A stretch of 64,000 bases of DNA from Nonomuraea harbinensis (GCF_019396385.1 NZ_JAHKRN010000033.1:37459-101458); one strand, 5' to 3'. Positions 10,111 to 18,660 are shown, numbered from the stretch's first letter. Notes: a model not told the origin generated them from the letters alone. Numbers and translations: made by a program.

Positions 10111-10197
10111 ATGGCAGAGGCGAGCGGGCGGTTCGAGATCCCGCCCACCGACCCCTCCGCATCACCAACAGGCGGAAAGGAGGTCTGGACGCTGTGA
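10111..10197 (+). CDS. Possible 28-residue leader ORF upstream of the coiled-coil/PRPP-synthetase genes
   Basis: An ATG-started frame (protein starting MAEASGRFEIPPTD) whose TGA overlaps the GTG of a second mini-ORF at 10194 in a GTGA arrangement. There is no convincing ribosome-binding site before it and no recognisable domain. Listed because overlaps of this kind suggest translational coupling; it could be chance. Confidence 0.25.
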   Translation: MAEASGRFEIPPTDPSASPTGGKEVWTL

Positions 10198-10277
10198 CAC
10201 GGCGCCGACCCTGGGCAGGGGAAAAGCAGAGCGAGCGCTTCCTGAGAGGTGGGTCAGATGTCCGAGCCCCAGCCTGA
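10194..10277 (+). CDS. Possible 27-residue mini-ORF
   Basis: A GTG start preceded by a strong AAAGGAGGT ribosome-binding site (about 10184-10192, spacing a little short). It encodes a basic peptide (VTRRRPWAGEKQ...) and ends 20 bp inside the next gene. The good ribosome-binding site is the only support. It may be a translated leader or a false start. Confidence 0.25.
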   Translation: MTRRRPWAGEKQSERFLRGGSDVRAPA

Positions 10278-10527
10278 CGTGGTTTCTTCAGAAGAACGAA
10301 CTCATGCGCTCGAGGCCGAGCTGAACGCTCTCAGGGCCCGGGCCGACAAAGTCGACCAGCAGCTCCAGGCGTTGGCGGAGGCGAGTCTGGCCCTGGCCCG
10401 CGGCCTGGAGAGCCCGCCGGTGGAGGAGCCCGGGCAGCCGCATGCGGAGCGGGCCGCACGACTCGCCCACGAGCTGCTGCTCGCGGCCGGCCTGGGCCGG
10501 AGGGGGAGCGAGGGCAGCGAGGGGTAG
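10258..10527 (+). CDS. Small coiled-coil protein, unknown function
   Basis: 89 residues from the ATG at 10258, chosen because GAGAGG lies 8 nt upstream; an in-frame GTG at 10249 overlaps that site. Heptad-rich segment from about residue 12 to 50 (HALEAELNALRARADKVDQQLQALAEA), then a Gly/Pro/Glu tail. No membrane segment. It ends 33 bp before the PRPP synthetase-like gene and is probably co-transcribed. Function unknown. Confidence 0.6.
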   Translation: MSEPQPDVVSSEERTHALEAELNALRARADKVDQQLQALAEASLALARGLESPPVEEPGQPHAERAARLAHELLLAAGLGRRGSEGSEG

Positions 10528-10560
10528 GCGCCCCGCCAGGAGCGGAGGTGGACCACACCG

Positions 10561-11496
10561 ATGACACTGCAGATCGTGGCGGGAACGGCCAACCACGCGC
10601 TGGCCGGCTCCGTGGCCGGGATTCTCGGCATCGCGCCGGTCTCCGCGGCGGTGGAGCGATTTCCGGACGGAGAGCTCCGGCCCGTCGTGGGCGGGATGCG
10701 GGGTGCGGACGTCTATCTGGTTCAACCCACGAGCCCGCCGGTCAACGAACACGTGATGGAGTCGCTGTTGCTGATCGACGCCTGCCGTCGGGCGGGCGCG
10801 GCGCAGATCACCGCGGTCATGCCGTACTTCGGATACGCCCGTCAGGACCGTCGTGGCCGGTCCGGGCAGGCGATCGGAATCCGCGTCGTCGCGGACGCGC
10901 TCGCGTCGGCCGGGATGCGGCGTCTGATCGTGACGGATCCGCACACGACCGCGCTGGAGGCGATCTGCGCTGTTCCGGTGGAGATGCTGACGGCCGTGCC
11001 GTCCCTCGCCCGCGTGCTGGGTGAGCAGGTGCCGGACGAGGCCGTGGTGGTGGCGCCTGATCTCGGCGCGGTCAAGCTGGCGGAGCATTACGGCGCTCTG
11101 CTGTCGTGTCCTGTGGCGGTGGTGCGCAAGACCAGGCTGAGCGGGACACGTGTGGTCGCCGAGGAACTGGTGGGGGATGTACGGGATCGTCCGGTGGTCA
11201 TCGTCGACGACATGATCAGTACGGGCGGCACCATCGAGGCTGCCGCGGAGGTGGTGGCCGGCCACGGTGCCGCGCCGGAGATCGTGGTGGTGGCGACGCA
11301 CGGGTTGTTCGTGGCATCGGCGGCCGAGCGCCTCAACCGTGGCATGATCCGGCGGATCCTGGTCACCGACACCGTCGCGCAGCGGCCCGACTCGGGGATG
11401 CCGCTTGATGTGTGCTCGGTGGCGCCGCTCCTGGCCGATGCCATCGGGCGCCTGTACCGGAACGAGCCGCTGGACCAGCTGCCGGCGCGGGCATGA
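10561..11496 (+). CDS. Ribose-phosphate pyrophosphokinase (PRPP synthetase) paralogue
   Basis: 311 residues. Makes 5-phosphoribosyl-1-pyrophosphate from ribose-5-phosphate and ATP. Conserved motifs are present: FPDGEL (usually FSDGE), MPYFGYARQDR flexible loop, TDPHTT and the PRPP-binding VVIVDDMISTGGT. A ribosome-binding site GGAGGTGG precedes the ATG. The genome's housekeeping prs would normally sit beside glmU, which is not here, so this is probably a secondary copy. Its partner is the small coiled-coil gene upstream. Confidence 0.9.
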   Translation: MTLQIVAGTANHALAGSVAGILGIAPVSAAVERFPDGELRPVVGGMRGADVYLVQPTSPPVNEHVMESLLLIDACRRAGAAQITAVMPYFGYARQDRRGRSGQAIGIRVVADALASAGMRRLIVTDPHTTALEAICAVPVEMLTAVPSLARVLGEQVPDEAVVVAPDLGAVKLAEHYGALLSCPVAVVRKTRLSGTRVVAEELVGDVRDRPVVIVDDMISTGGTIEAAAEVVAGHGAAPEIVVVATHGLFVASAAERLNRGMIRRILVTDTVAQRPDSGMPLDVCSVAPLLADAIGRLYRNEPLDQLPARA

Positions 11497-11512
11497 CGGG
11501 CCCGCGGACGGC

Positions 11513-11842
11513 CTAGGCGGGGAGGTCGCCGGTGAGGAAGCCGTGCCGGTGGGCGAGCCAGCACGCGGCCGTCAGGCGGAGCGCCGGAGGGTCGGGCAGG
11601 CCGTCGTAGAACCAGCCCCACTCGCGCAGTCCGTCCAGGAAGCCCAGCACGTAGTCGCCCAGGATCTCGGGGTCGAGCGGGATCGTGTCCCGCAGGATCG
11701 CGGCGTGCTGGTCCACCGCGGCGACCAGCGCGGGGTCGGTGGCCATCCTGGCGAGCTGGTCCTGGCCCAGCTCCCCCATCACCCACTGCAGGGGCGCAGC
11801 CGCCCACCCATCCTCGAAATGCACCTTTAAACCATAAACCAC
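11513..11842 (-). CDS. Small protein at the end of the pca operon, weakly DUF6401-like
   Basis: 109 residues from ATG at 11842 (an alternative GTG at 11824). It contains AAVDQHAAILRD, a pattern I associate with the actinomycete family DUF6401, and a Trp/His-rich C-terminal half (GWFYDGLPDPP, WLAHRHGFL). No signal or membrane segment. It starts 12 bp after the pcaL stop on the same strand, so it may be the last gene of the protocatechuate operon, but its function is unknown. The local sequence around its start is unusually AT-rich. Confidence 0.55.
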   Translation of the reverse strand: MVYGLKVHFEDGWAAAPLQWVMGELGQDQLARMATDPALVAAVDQHAAILRDTIPLDPEILGDYVLGFLDGLREWGWFYDGLPDPPALRLTAACWLAHRHGFLTGDLPA

Positions 11843-11854
11843 CCCAAAACCCTT

Positions 11855-12988
11855 TTACCCTTCGGCGTCGATGTCCGCGAGCGTGCGCTGCGCCACCGCG
11901 AAGGCCGAGTTGGCCGCCGGGACCCCGCAGTAGACGGCGGTCTGCAGCAGCACCTCCTTGATCTCCTCGCGGGTGAGACCGTTCCGCAGAGCCGCCCGTA
12001 CGTGCATCGCGAGCTCTTCCATGTGACCGCGCGCCACCAGCGCGGTGAGCGTGGCGACGCTGCGGGCGCGCCGGTCGAGGCCGGGACGGTTCCAGATCTC
12101 GTCCCAGGCGTAGCGGGTGATGAGATCCTGGAAGTCGCGGGTGAAGTCGGTGATGGCGGCGTTGGCCCGGTCGACGTGCGCGCCGCCGAGCACCTCGCGC
12201 CGGGTCCGCATCCCGTCGGCCCGGCTCTCCCCCGCGGCCTTGCCCGCGCCCGCCGGCCAGGTGTCGGAGAGGTGGCGCAGGATCGCGGCCGTCGCCGGGA
12301 CCGGACGCTGGACGGTCGCCAGGTGCGAGGCCGCCGGGATGGCCGCGAGCAGGGCGCCCGGGATGCCGGTGGTCAGGGTGAGCGCGTGCTCCAGCGGCGT
12401 CGCCGGGTCGTCGGCCCCCGCTATGATCAGCGCGGGCGCGGCGATCTCCGGCAGCCCGGTCCTCAGGTCGTAACCGGCCAGCGCCTCGCAGCAGGCGGCG
12501 TAGGACTCGTCGTCGACCTGGCCGAGCATGTCGATGACCCAGCCTCCGTCGTACCCGTCGGTGAACCAGCGTGAGGCCAGCACGGGCCCGAGCGACCGCA
12601 CGCCCGCGTTCCGTACCTGTGCCGCCCGCTCCCGCCAGGGGCCCGGCTCGCCGAACCTGGCGGACGAGCAGCACATGATCAGGCTCCGCACCCGCTCCGG
12701 CGCCCTGAGCGCGGCGGTCGCGGCGACCGCGCCGCCGACCGAGATCCCGCCGATGGCGAAGTACGGCTCGTCCACGAGGTCGAGCACGGCCAGGGCCAGG
12801 TCGTCGAGTGTGAACCCGCCGGCCGCGGGCGAGCCGCCGTGCCCCGGCAGGTCGTACCGGAGCACCCGCCACCGGTCGGTCAGCGCCGGCAGCTGCGGCT
12901 TCCAGACGTCCAGGGTGGTGCCCAGCGACGGGCCGAGCACGAGCAGCGGCCCGCCGGCGGGGCCGTCGACGCGATGATGGAGCTTCAC
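11855..12988 (-). CDS. pcaL: Fused 3-oxoadipate enol-lactonase / 4-carboxymuconolactone decarboxylase
   Basis: 377 residues, two enzymes of the protocatechuate branch of the beta-ketoadipate pathway in one chain. The N-terminal alpha/beta hydrolase (about 1-240) has RYDLPGHGGS and the nucleophile elbow GISVGG. The C-terminal carboxymuconolactone decarboxylase (about 265-377) has LDRRARSVATLTALVARG and LLQTAVYCGVPAANSAF. Such PcaD-PcaC fusions (PcaL) are known from actinomycetes. The GTG start at 12988 overlaps the pcaB stop as GTGA and has AAGGA upstream, indicating translational coupling. Confidence 0.95.
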   Translation of the reverse strand: MKLHHRVDGPAGGPLLVLGPSLGTTLDVWKPQLPALTDRWRVLRYDLPGHGGSPAAGGFTLDDLALAVLDLVDEPYFAIGGISVGGAVAATAALRAPERVRSLIMCCSSARFGEPGPWRERAAQVRNAGVRSLGPVLASRWFTDGYDGGWVIDMLGQVDDESYAACCEALAGYDLRTGLPEIAAPALIIAGADDPATPLEHALTLTTGIPGALLAAIPAASHLATVQRPVPATAAILRHLSDTWPAGAGKAAGESRADGMRTRREVLGGAHVDRANAAITDFTRDFQDLITRYAWDEIWNRPGLDRRARSVATLTALVARGHMEELAMHVRAALRNGLTREEIKEVLLQTAVYCGVPAANSAFAVAQRTLADIDAEG

Positions 12989-14586
12989 TGGTGTCCTTCT
13001 CTGTCTCGGTACGCGGCCAGGACTCGGTCGGTGAGGGCCGGGGCCGCGCCCAGGTAGCCGGACGGGTCCAGCAGGTCGGCGGGGGCGTCGAGGGGGCCGT
13101 CCCGGCGGAGCGTCCCGGTGAGCGCGTCCCGGCCGAGGTGGGCGGCCAGGCGTTCGGAGACGATGCGGCCGCCGGTGAGCCCGGCGTTGGCGCGCATCTG
13201 GCCCGGGAAGACCTGGAGGCCGGCGGTCAGTTCCGCGGCGGTCTCCGCGGCGCCGCCGGTCAGCCGCAGGCACTCGCGGAGCGGGCTCCACTCGGCCTGC
13301 CAGGCGCCCGCCGCGCGTTCGTGCTCCCCCACCTGGGCCAGCGCCTGCGCGTAGACGGGGACCTGGAGCGAGGCGGCGCGGATCAGGACGGACAGGGCGG
13401 GGTTGCGCTTGTGCGGCATGGCGGACGAGCCGCCCGGTGACGCCTCGGCCACCTCGCCGACCTCGGTCTGCGACATGAGCACGACGTCGGCGGCGATCTT
13501 GCCGAGCGCCGTCGACACCCCGGCCAGCGCCGCGCCCAGGTCGGCGACGACCGACCGTTCGGCGTGCCACGGGATCTCGGGCGCGACCAGCCCGGTCTCC
13601 TGGGCGAACAACTCGACGACGCGCAGGGCCCGTTCCCCTGCCGAAGGCGGGTGTCCACCGACGCCAGAGGCCGCCCGCCCTTCACGCGTACGACCTTCGC
13701 CGGGCTGGTGTGGAGTGGGAGAGGGTGTCTCTGCGGCTCCCGCTCCTTCGGGAGACTGGGCGCTCGTGGGAGGGCCTTCGGCGGCTTCGGTGAGGGCGGA
13801 GAGGGTGCCGGCGGCGCCGCCGAGCTGGGCGGGGAGGGGGACGGCCGCCAGGCGGTCGCGGGCGCGCAGGACGCCTGCCAGCCAGGTGGCCGCCTTCAGG
13901 CCGAAGGTGGTGGGGACGGCCTGCTGGCCCAGCGTGCGGGCGGCCATCACCGTGGTGCGGTGCCGCTCCGCCAGGCCGGCCAGGGACGCCGCGACGGCGT
14001 CGAGGTCGGCGAGGATGGCTTCGGACGCCCGGCGGGCGACCAGCATCGCGGCGGTGTCCAGGATGTCCTGGCTGGTGGCGCCCAGGTGCACATGGGAGGC
14101 CGCCGCGGCGGCGGCCACGCGCAGGTCGGACACCAGCGGCACGACGGGGTTGGCCGACCGGCGGGCGCGTCGGGCCAGGGCGGGCACGTCCACGTCCAGC
14201 TCCGCCGCCGCGCGGCCGATCAGCGCCGCCGCCTCCTCCGGCACCAGGCCCGCCCGCGCCTGCGCTCGGGTCAAGGCCGCCTCGGCGTCCAGCATCGCCC
14301 GTACCCAGGCCTGGTCGGACGTCAGCTCCTCGACGCGGACGCCCGCACGCACCGGCGCCAGAAGCCCGCTATCGAGCGCCCCGGAACCCTCTCCGGAGCC
14401 GCCCGCGACGGCGGCGGTCCCCCAGGAGGCGGCACCAGAACCCCCGGACGCGCCCGCTGCCGCACCGCCGGAACCTCCGGAAGCGGCGCCAGAACCTCGG
14501 GACGCGCCCGCTGCCGCGCCACCGGAGCCCCCGGAGGGAGCGCCGGAACCCCCCGACGCGCTGTCGGGGGTGTCGTCAGAAGTCAA
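12985..14586 (-). CDS. pcaB: 3-carboxy-cis,cis-muconate cycloisomerase with low-complexity N-terminal extension
   Basis: Converts 3-carboxy-cis,cis-muconate to 4-carboxymuconolactone. It belongs to the fumarase/aspartase superfamily, with the signature GGSSAMPHKRNP, plus HVHLGATSQDILDT. A TTG at 14586, overlapping the 3' end of pcaG, is the likely start and gives 533 residues against about 450 for the family. The excess is a Gly/Ser/Ala repeat at about residues 8-75 and an insertion of about 45 Pro/Ser/Glu/Gly-rich residues just after the active-site half (EGPPTSAQSPEG...). The true start could lie further in, near the catalytic domain. Confidence 0.88.
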   Translation of the reverse strand: MTSDDTPDSASGGSGAPSGGSGGAAAGASRGSGAASGGSGGAAAGASGGSGAASWGTAAVAGGSGEGSGALDSGLLAPVRAGVRVEELTSDQAWVRAMLDAEAALTRAQARAGLVPEEAAALIGRAAAELDVDVPALARRARRSANPVVPLVSDLRVAAAAAASHVHLGATSQDILDTAAMLVARRASEAILADLDAVAASLAGLAERHRTTVMAARTLGQQAVPTTFGLKAATWLAGVLRARDRLAAVPLPAQLGGAAGTLSALTEAAEGPPTSAQSPEGAGAAETPSPTPHQPGEGRTREGRAASGVGGHPPSAGERALRVVELFAQETGLVAPEIPWHAERSVVADLGAALAGVSTALGKIAADVVLMSQTEVGEVAEASPGGSSAMPHKRNPALSVLIRAASLQVPVYAQALAQVGEHERAAGAWQAEWSPLRECLRLTGGAAETAAELTAGLQVFPGQMRANAGLTGGRIVSERLAAHLGRDALTGTLRRDGPLDAPADLLDPSGYLGAAPALTDRVLAAYRDREGHQ

Positions 14587-15067
14587 GGAACACCGTCTCC
14601 CCTTCGCCCTGCAGGCGTACGTCGAACTCGTAGGTGTCCCCCTTCCCCGTCGCGAGGAGTGTCGCACGCCTGGCCGGGTCGAGTCCGTCCAGCAGCGGGT
14701 CAGGAAGGTCCTCCAGGTACACGCGGGTCAGGACGGAGCGCAGCAGGCCGCGGGCGAAGATCTGCAAGGAGAGGTACGGCCCGGAGGGACGGATGGTTCG
14801 AAAGCGGTAGCGGCCGTCGGGATCGGTGGCGCAGCGGCCGAATCCGGACACGCCGCCGTCGCCGCGGCGGAGCGCGCCCCGGTCGCCGGTGCGGCCGAGC
14901 CACAGCTCCAGCAGCGCGTCAGGGACCGGCTCGCCGGCGCCGTCCCAGACGCGGCCGGTGAGCGTGATCGCCTCCGGGTGCCGCTCGGGGACGAGCTCCC
15001 AGTCGTGCTCGTACGGGAGCGCGTGCGCGAAGAAGGGGCCGACGGTCTGCGAGGGGGTCGCGGGCAT
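14576..15067 (-). CDS. pcaG: Protocatechuate 3,4-dioxygenase alpha subunit
   Basis: 163 residues. Partner of PcaH in the intradiol ring-cleavage dioxygenase that opens protocatechuate to 3-carboxy-cis,cis-muconate. It begins MPATPSQTVGPFFAHAL, typical of PcaG, and contains ITLTGRVWDGAGEPVPDALLELW and the C-terminal YEFDVRLQGEGETVFLDF. The ATG overlaps the pcaH stop by one base (TGATG). As in the family, it lacks the full iron-ligand set carried by PcaH. Confidence 0.95.
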   Translation of the reverse strand: MPATPSQTVGPFFAHALPYEHDWELVPERHPEAITLTGRVWDGAGEPVPDALLELWLGRTGDRGALRRGDGGVSGFGRCATDPDGRYRFRTIRPSGPYLSLQIFARGLLRSVLTRVYLEDLPDPLLDGLDPARRATLLATGKGDTYEFDVRLQGEGETVFLDF

Positions 15068-15732
15068 CAGGACTCCATGGGGGTACGGCCGAGGACGACG
15101 TCGAAGGTGTAGCCGAGCGCCCACTCGGGCTGGGTGACGTCGTGCGCGTACGAGGACACGAGCCGCTGGCGGGCCGCCTCGTCCGGGATGGACTGCATGA
15201 TCGGGTCGAACGGCATGAGCGGGTCGCCGGGGAAGTACATCTGGGTGACGAGCCGCTGGGTGAAGGCGGTGCCGAACACCGAGAAGTGGATGTGGGCGGG
15301 CCGCCAGGCGTTCGGGTGGTTGCGCCACGGGTACGCGCCCGGCTTGATCGTGACGAACCGGTAGCGGCCCTCGTCGTCGGTGAGGCAGCGGCCGGCGCCG
15401 GTGAAGTTCGGGTCGAGCGGCGCCGGGTGCTGGTCGCCCGCGTGCGCGTACCGTCCGGCGGAGTTGGCCTGCCAGACCTCCACGAGCGTGCCGCGGACCG
15501 GGCGTCCGCCGTCGTCCAGGATGCGGCCGGTGACGATGATCCGCTCACCGATCGGCTCGCCGGCGTGCTGCCGGGTCAGGTCGGCGTCCAGGGAGCCGAC
15601 CTCGTCGTGCCCGAAGACGGGGCTGCTCAGCTCGATCGCGTCGGGGTCGGCCTTGAACGCCACCGGGGGCCGCGACGGGGCGCGCAGCACGGTGCTCTGG
15701 TAGCCGGGATACAGGTAGGGCGGATGAGTCAT
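15067..15732 (-). CDS. pcaH: Protocatechuate 3,4-dioxygenase beta subunit
   Basis: 221 residues; binds the catalytic Fe(III). Intradiol dioxygenase motifs include VTGRILDDGGRPVRGTLVEV, WQANSAGRYAH (Tyr ligand) and the later PAHIHFSVFG with the His pair. The start ATG at 15732 follows GAAGGACAG. It lies 14 bp after pobA and is coupled to pcaG. Together PobA and PcaHG convert 4-hydroxybenzoate to the ring-opened product. Confidence 0.96.
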   Translation of the reverse strand: MTHPPYLYPGYQSTVLRAPSRPPVAFKADPDAIELSSPVFGHDEVGSLDADLTRQHAGEPIGERIIVTGRILDDGGRPVRGTLVEVWQANSAGRYAHAGDQHPAPLDPNFTGAGRCLTDDEGRYRFVTIKPGAYPWRNHPNAWRPAHIHFSVFGTAFTQRLVTQMYFPGDPLMPFDPIMQSIPDEAARQRLVSSYAHDVTQPEWALGYTFDVVLGRTPMES

Positions 15733-15746
15733 GGTCTGTCCTTCGG

Positions 15747-16904
15747 TCACCATTCGTAGCCGACGTAGTTCTCCGCCAAGGTGGTCGCCGCCGCCTCGGA
15801 CGAGGTCACGTAGTCCAGGTAGGAGAGCTGCAGCCGCCGCCCGTAGGCGTCGTCGGAGTCGAACGTGTGCAGCAGCGTCGTCATCCACCAGGAGAAGTGC
15901 TGGGCCCGCCAGACCCGCTTGAGGCAGGCGGCGGAGTAGCCGTCGAGCAGTTCGGCCGAGCCGTCCTCGAAGTACGCCGCCAGCGCCTCGGTCAGCACGC
16001 GCACGTCGGCGACGGCCAGGTTGAGGCCCTTGGCGCCGGTGGGCGGCACGATGTGGGCGGCGTCGCCGGCCAGGTAGAGCCTGCCGTACTGCATGGGCTC
16101 CACGACGAAGGAGCGCATCGGCGTGACGCCCTTCTCCACGATCTCGCCGGTGGTGAGGGTGAAGCCGGGCACGGTCTCCAGGCGGGCCTTCAGCTCGTCC
16201 CAGACGCGCCCATCGGGCCAGTCTTCGACGTCGGCGTCCGGCGGCACCTGCAGATAGAAGCGGCTCACCGTGGGCGAGCGCATGCTGTGCAGGGCGAAGC
16301 CGCGCTCGTTGCGCGCGTAGATGAGTTCCTCGGACGAGGGCGCGACGTTGGCGAGGATGCCGAGCCAGGCGAACGGGTACTCGCGCTCGTACGCGGTCAG
16401 CACGCCCTCGGGCACGGCCGGTCTGGACACGCCGTGGAAGCCGTCGCAGCCGGCGATCACGTCGCAGTCGAGCCGCTCGCCGCCGAAGGTCAGGTAGGGC
16501 CGGTCCTCCAGGGAGTGCAGCGCCACGTCCTCGACCTCGAACCGGATGTCGCCGCCCGCCTCCAGCCTGGCGGCGATGAGGTCCTTGACCACTTCCTGCT
16601 GCCCGTACACGGTGATGGCCCGGCCGGGCACCAGCTTCTCGAACGGGACGCGGTGTCCCGCGCCGCCGTACCTGAGCTCGATGCCGTGGTGCGGCAGCCC
16701 CTCCCGGAGCATCCGCCCGCCGACGCCCGCCTCGACGAGCGTGTCCACCGTGCCCTGCTCCAGCACCCCGGCGCGGACGCGCCGCTCGACGTAGTCGCGG
16801 CTACGCCTCTCCAGCACCACCGAGGAGATGCCGCGCAGGTGGAGCAGGTGAGACAGGAGCAGGCCGGCGGGGCCGGCTCCGATGATCCCTACCTGAGTCC
16901 GCAT
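15747..16904 (-). CDS. pobA: 4-hydroxybenzoate 3-monooxygenase
   Basis: 385 residues. FAD/NADPH flavoprotein hydroxylating 4-hydroxybenzoate to protocatechuate. Seen: the N-terminal FAD fingerprint VGIIGAGPAGLLLSHLL, RVRAGVLEQGTVD, and the second FAD motif GRLYLAGDAAHIVPPTGAKG. The start MRTQVGIIGAG was chosen at 16904; upstream in-frame codons add only a spurious extension. First gene of the pobA-pcaHGBL operon and divergent from an IclR regulator. Confidence 0.96.
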   Translation of the reverse strand: MRTQVGIIGAGPAGLLLSHLLHLRGISSVVLERRSRDYVERRVRAGVLEQGTVDTLVEAGVGGRMLREGLPHHGIELRYGGAGHRVPFEKLVPGRAITVYGQQEVVKDLIAARLEAGGDIRFEVEDVALHSLEDRPYLTFGGERLDCDVIAGCDGFHGVSRPAVPEGVLTAYEREYPFAWLGILANVAPSSEELIYARNERGFALHSMRSPTVSRFYLQVPPDADVEDWPDGRVWDELKARLETVPGFTLTTGEIVEKGVTPMRSFVVEPMQYGRLYLAGDAAHIVPPTGAKGLNLAVADVRVLTEALAAYFEDGSAELLDGYSAACLKRVWRAQHFSWWMTTLLHTFDSDDAYGRRLQLSYLDYVTSSEAAATTLAENYVGYEW

Positions 16905-16948
16905 GCGGAAAGCATCCTGCCTTCCCGCCCCGCGGATCGAGGGGGCGC

Positions 16949-16963
16949 TTCCACTGAGCGGAA
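16949..16963. promoter_or_regulatory. Candidate IclR operator between pobA and its regulator
   Basis: TTCCACTGAGCGGAA is a 15-bp near-perfect palindrome (one mismatched pair) in the 80-bp divergent intergenic region. TTCC/GGAA ends are common in IclR-family operators. Its location would let one dimer control both the pca operon and the regulator. Confidence 0.55.
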
Positions 16964-16984
16964 GAATCCTGCGAGGATGGGCGC

Positions 16985-17740
16985 ATGGCAGGTGGAGCAC
17001 GGGAGCCGGGCAGGAGCGTGACGTCCAAGGTCCTGGCGATCCTCGGCGCGTTCGACGCCGCGCACCCGCGGCTGACGCTCACCGAGGTGGCGGCGCGCAG
17101 CGGGGTGCCGCTGACGACGGCGCACCGGCTGGTGGGCGAGCTGGAGCGGTGGCAGGCGCTCGGCCGCGGCCCCGACGGGCGGCTGAGCGTGGGGCTGCGG
17201 CTGTGGGAGCTGGGGCAGCTCGCGCCCGGCCGGCTGCAGGACCTGGCGCACCCGTGGCTGCAGGAGGTGTTCGCCGGCACCGGCGAGAACGTCCACCTGG
17301 CCGTCCGCGAGGGCCTGGAGGTGCTGTACGTCGACAAGGTGTACGGGCGGCGGGCGGTGCCGATCGTGTCCAGGGCGGGCGGGCGGCTGCCGATGCACCC
17401 GACCGGGGTGGGCAAGGCGCTGCTGGCCTACGAGCCCGACTGGTTCGTCCGCGCCTATCTGGCGCGCGAGCTGGAGCGGCCCACCCCGCACACCATCACC
17501 GAGCCGGGCCGGCTGGCCCGCGAGCTGTCCACGGTCCGCGCCCAGGGATACGCGCTCACGTACGAGGAGATGACCTTGGGCTCCTGCTCGGCCGCCGCCC
17601 CGGTGCTGGTGGAGGGCCGGGCCATCGCCGCGCTGGGCATCGTGCTGGCCTCCCGCCGGGCCCGCGAGCTGCCGCGCCTGGTCGACATCCTGCGCACGGC
17701 GGCGGGGGGCATCGCCGAGTCGTACTCCGCCGCCGCCTGA
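16985..17740 (+). CDS. IclR-family regulator of the 4-hydroxybenzoate/protocatechuate operon
   Basis: 251 residues. An N-terminal winged helix (SKVLAILGAFDAAHPRLTLTEVAARSGVPLTTAHRLVGELE, about 13-60) is followed by the IclR effector domain (GRRAVPIVSRAGGRLPMHPTGVGKALLAY and later LGSCSAAAPV). It is divergent from pobA. By analogy with PcaU/PcaR/PobR of this family it should sense protocatechuate or 4-hydroxybenzoate; activator or repressor cannot be told from sequence. A GAGGAT hexamer just upstream of the ATG suggests a near-leaderless transcript. Confidence 0.9.
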   Translation: MAGGAREPGRSVTSKVLAILGAFDAAHPRLTLTEVAARSGVPLTTAHRLVGELERWQALGRGPDGRLSVGLRLWELGQLAPGRLQDLAHPWLQEVFAGTGENVHLAVREGLEVLYVDKVYGRRAVPIVSRAGGRLPMHPTGVGKALLAYEPDWFVRAYLARELERPTPHTITEPGRLARELSTVRAQGYALTYEEMTLGSCSAAAPVLVEGRAIAALGIVLASRRARELPRLVDILRTAAGGIAESYSAAA

Positions 17741-17768
17741 ACCCGCAGGTGGGGGGTAGTAGCCCGGC

Positions 17769-18611
17769 ATGCGCATTCTGATGTCGGGAGCGGGCGGGGC
17801 GCTGGGCAGGGCGACCGTGCCCGCCCTGGTCAAGGCGGGTCACGAGGTCCGCGCGCTGGGCCGGGGACCTGGTGAAGGCGGCGACTCCCGGTGGTTCCCC
17901 GGCGAGCGGGTGAAGGACGCCGTGCGCGGCTGCGACGCCGTCCTGCTCCTGCCTGAGCGGCGCGCGGACCCGGCGGCCGCTCGCGCGCTGGTGGCCGCCG
18001 CGTGCGGGGCGGGCGTGCCGCACCTGCTGCGGGTGGCGGCGCCGGCGACCGGACGGGAGCGCCGGCGCCGGGAGGACGCCGAACGCGTCGTCAGGAGCAG
18101 CGGCCTGGGCTGGACCCTCGTCCGCCACAGCCACCTGCACCAGTCGCTGGACCTGCTGCTGCGGCAGTGGGCCGCCTCTCCCGTGCTCCCGGTGGACCCG
18201 TCGCTGCCCTGGCAGCCGGTGGACGCCCGGGAGGTGGCCGGCTACCTGACGGGGCTGCTGGCGGGCGAGCCGCGCCGGGCGGCGCTCGCGTACGGCGGCC
18301 CGGAGGTGCTCAGCACCTCCGAGCTGGTCAGGACCTGGCTCAGGGCGCGCGGGCTGCGCCGTCTGTGCCCGCGGGTGCGCTATCCCGGCAAGGCGGCGGC
18401 CGAGCAGCGGGCGGGCTGGCTGATGGTCAGGAACGCCCCGCTGGGCACGCTCGGGTGGCGGGAGTGGCTGACGCCGGCGGCCGAGCTGTCGGACGACTTC
18501 GCCGAGGAGCACACCGCGTCGCCGACCAGCCCGGCGAACCAGCCGGAGCGCGATCCGGATGTGCGGGTGTACGGCGGCGACGAGGGTTACCAGCGGCAGA
18601 CCCGGGCGTAG
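17769..18611 (+). CDS. NmrA-like NAD(P)-binding protein
   Basis: 280 residues. An N-terminal Rossmann motif MRILMSGAGGALGRATVPALV and the general layout of NmrA/epimerase-like atypical SDR proteins: a pseudo-catalytic stretch LGWTLVRHSHLHQSL near residue 115 and YGGPEVLSTSEL later. These proteins are often redox sensors or reductases. It follows the IclR gene by 28 bp on the same strand, possibly co-transcribed. No substrate can be assigned. Confidence 0.75.
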   Translation: MRILMSGAGGALGRATVPALVKAGHEVRALGRGPGEGGDSRWFPGERVKDAVRGCDAVLLLPERRADPAAARALVAAACGAGVPHLLRVAAPATGRERRRREDAERVVRSSGLGWTLVRHSHLHQSLDLLLRQWAASPVLPVDPSLPWQPVDAREVAGYLTGLLAGEPRRAALAYGGPEVLSTSELVRTWLRARGLRRLCPRVRYPGKAAAEQRAGWLMVRNAPLGTLGWREWLTPAAELSDDFAEEHTASPTSPANQPERDPDVRVYGGDEGYQRQTRA

Positions 18612-18660
18612 TATGCCGTTTTGCTGGGGTTTCTCCTAACCTGTACGGTCCCTTCCGTTA

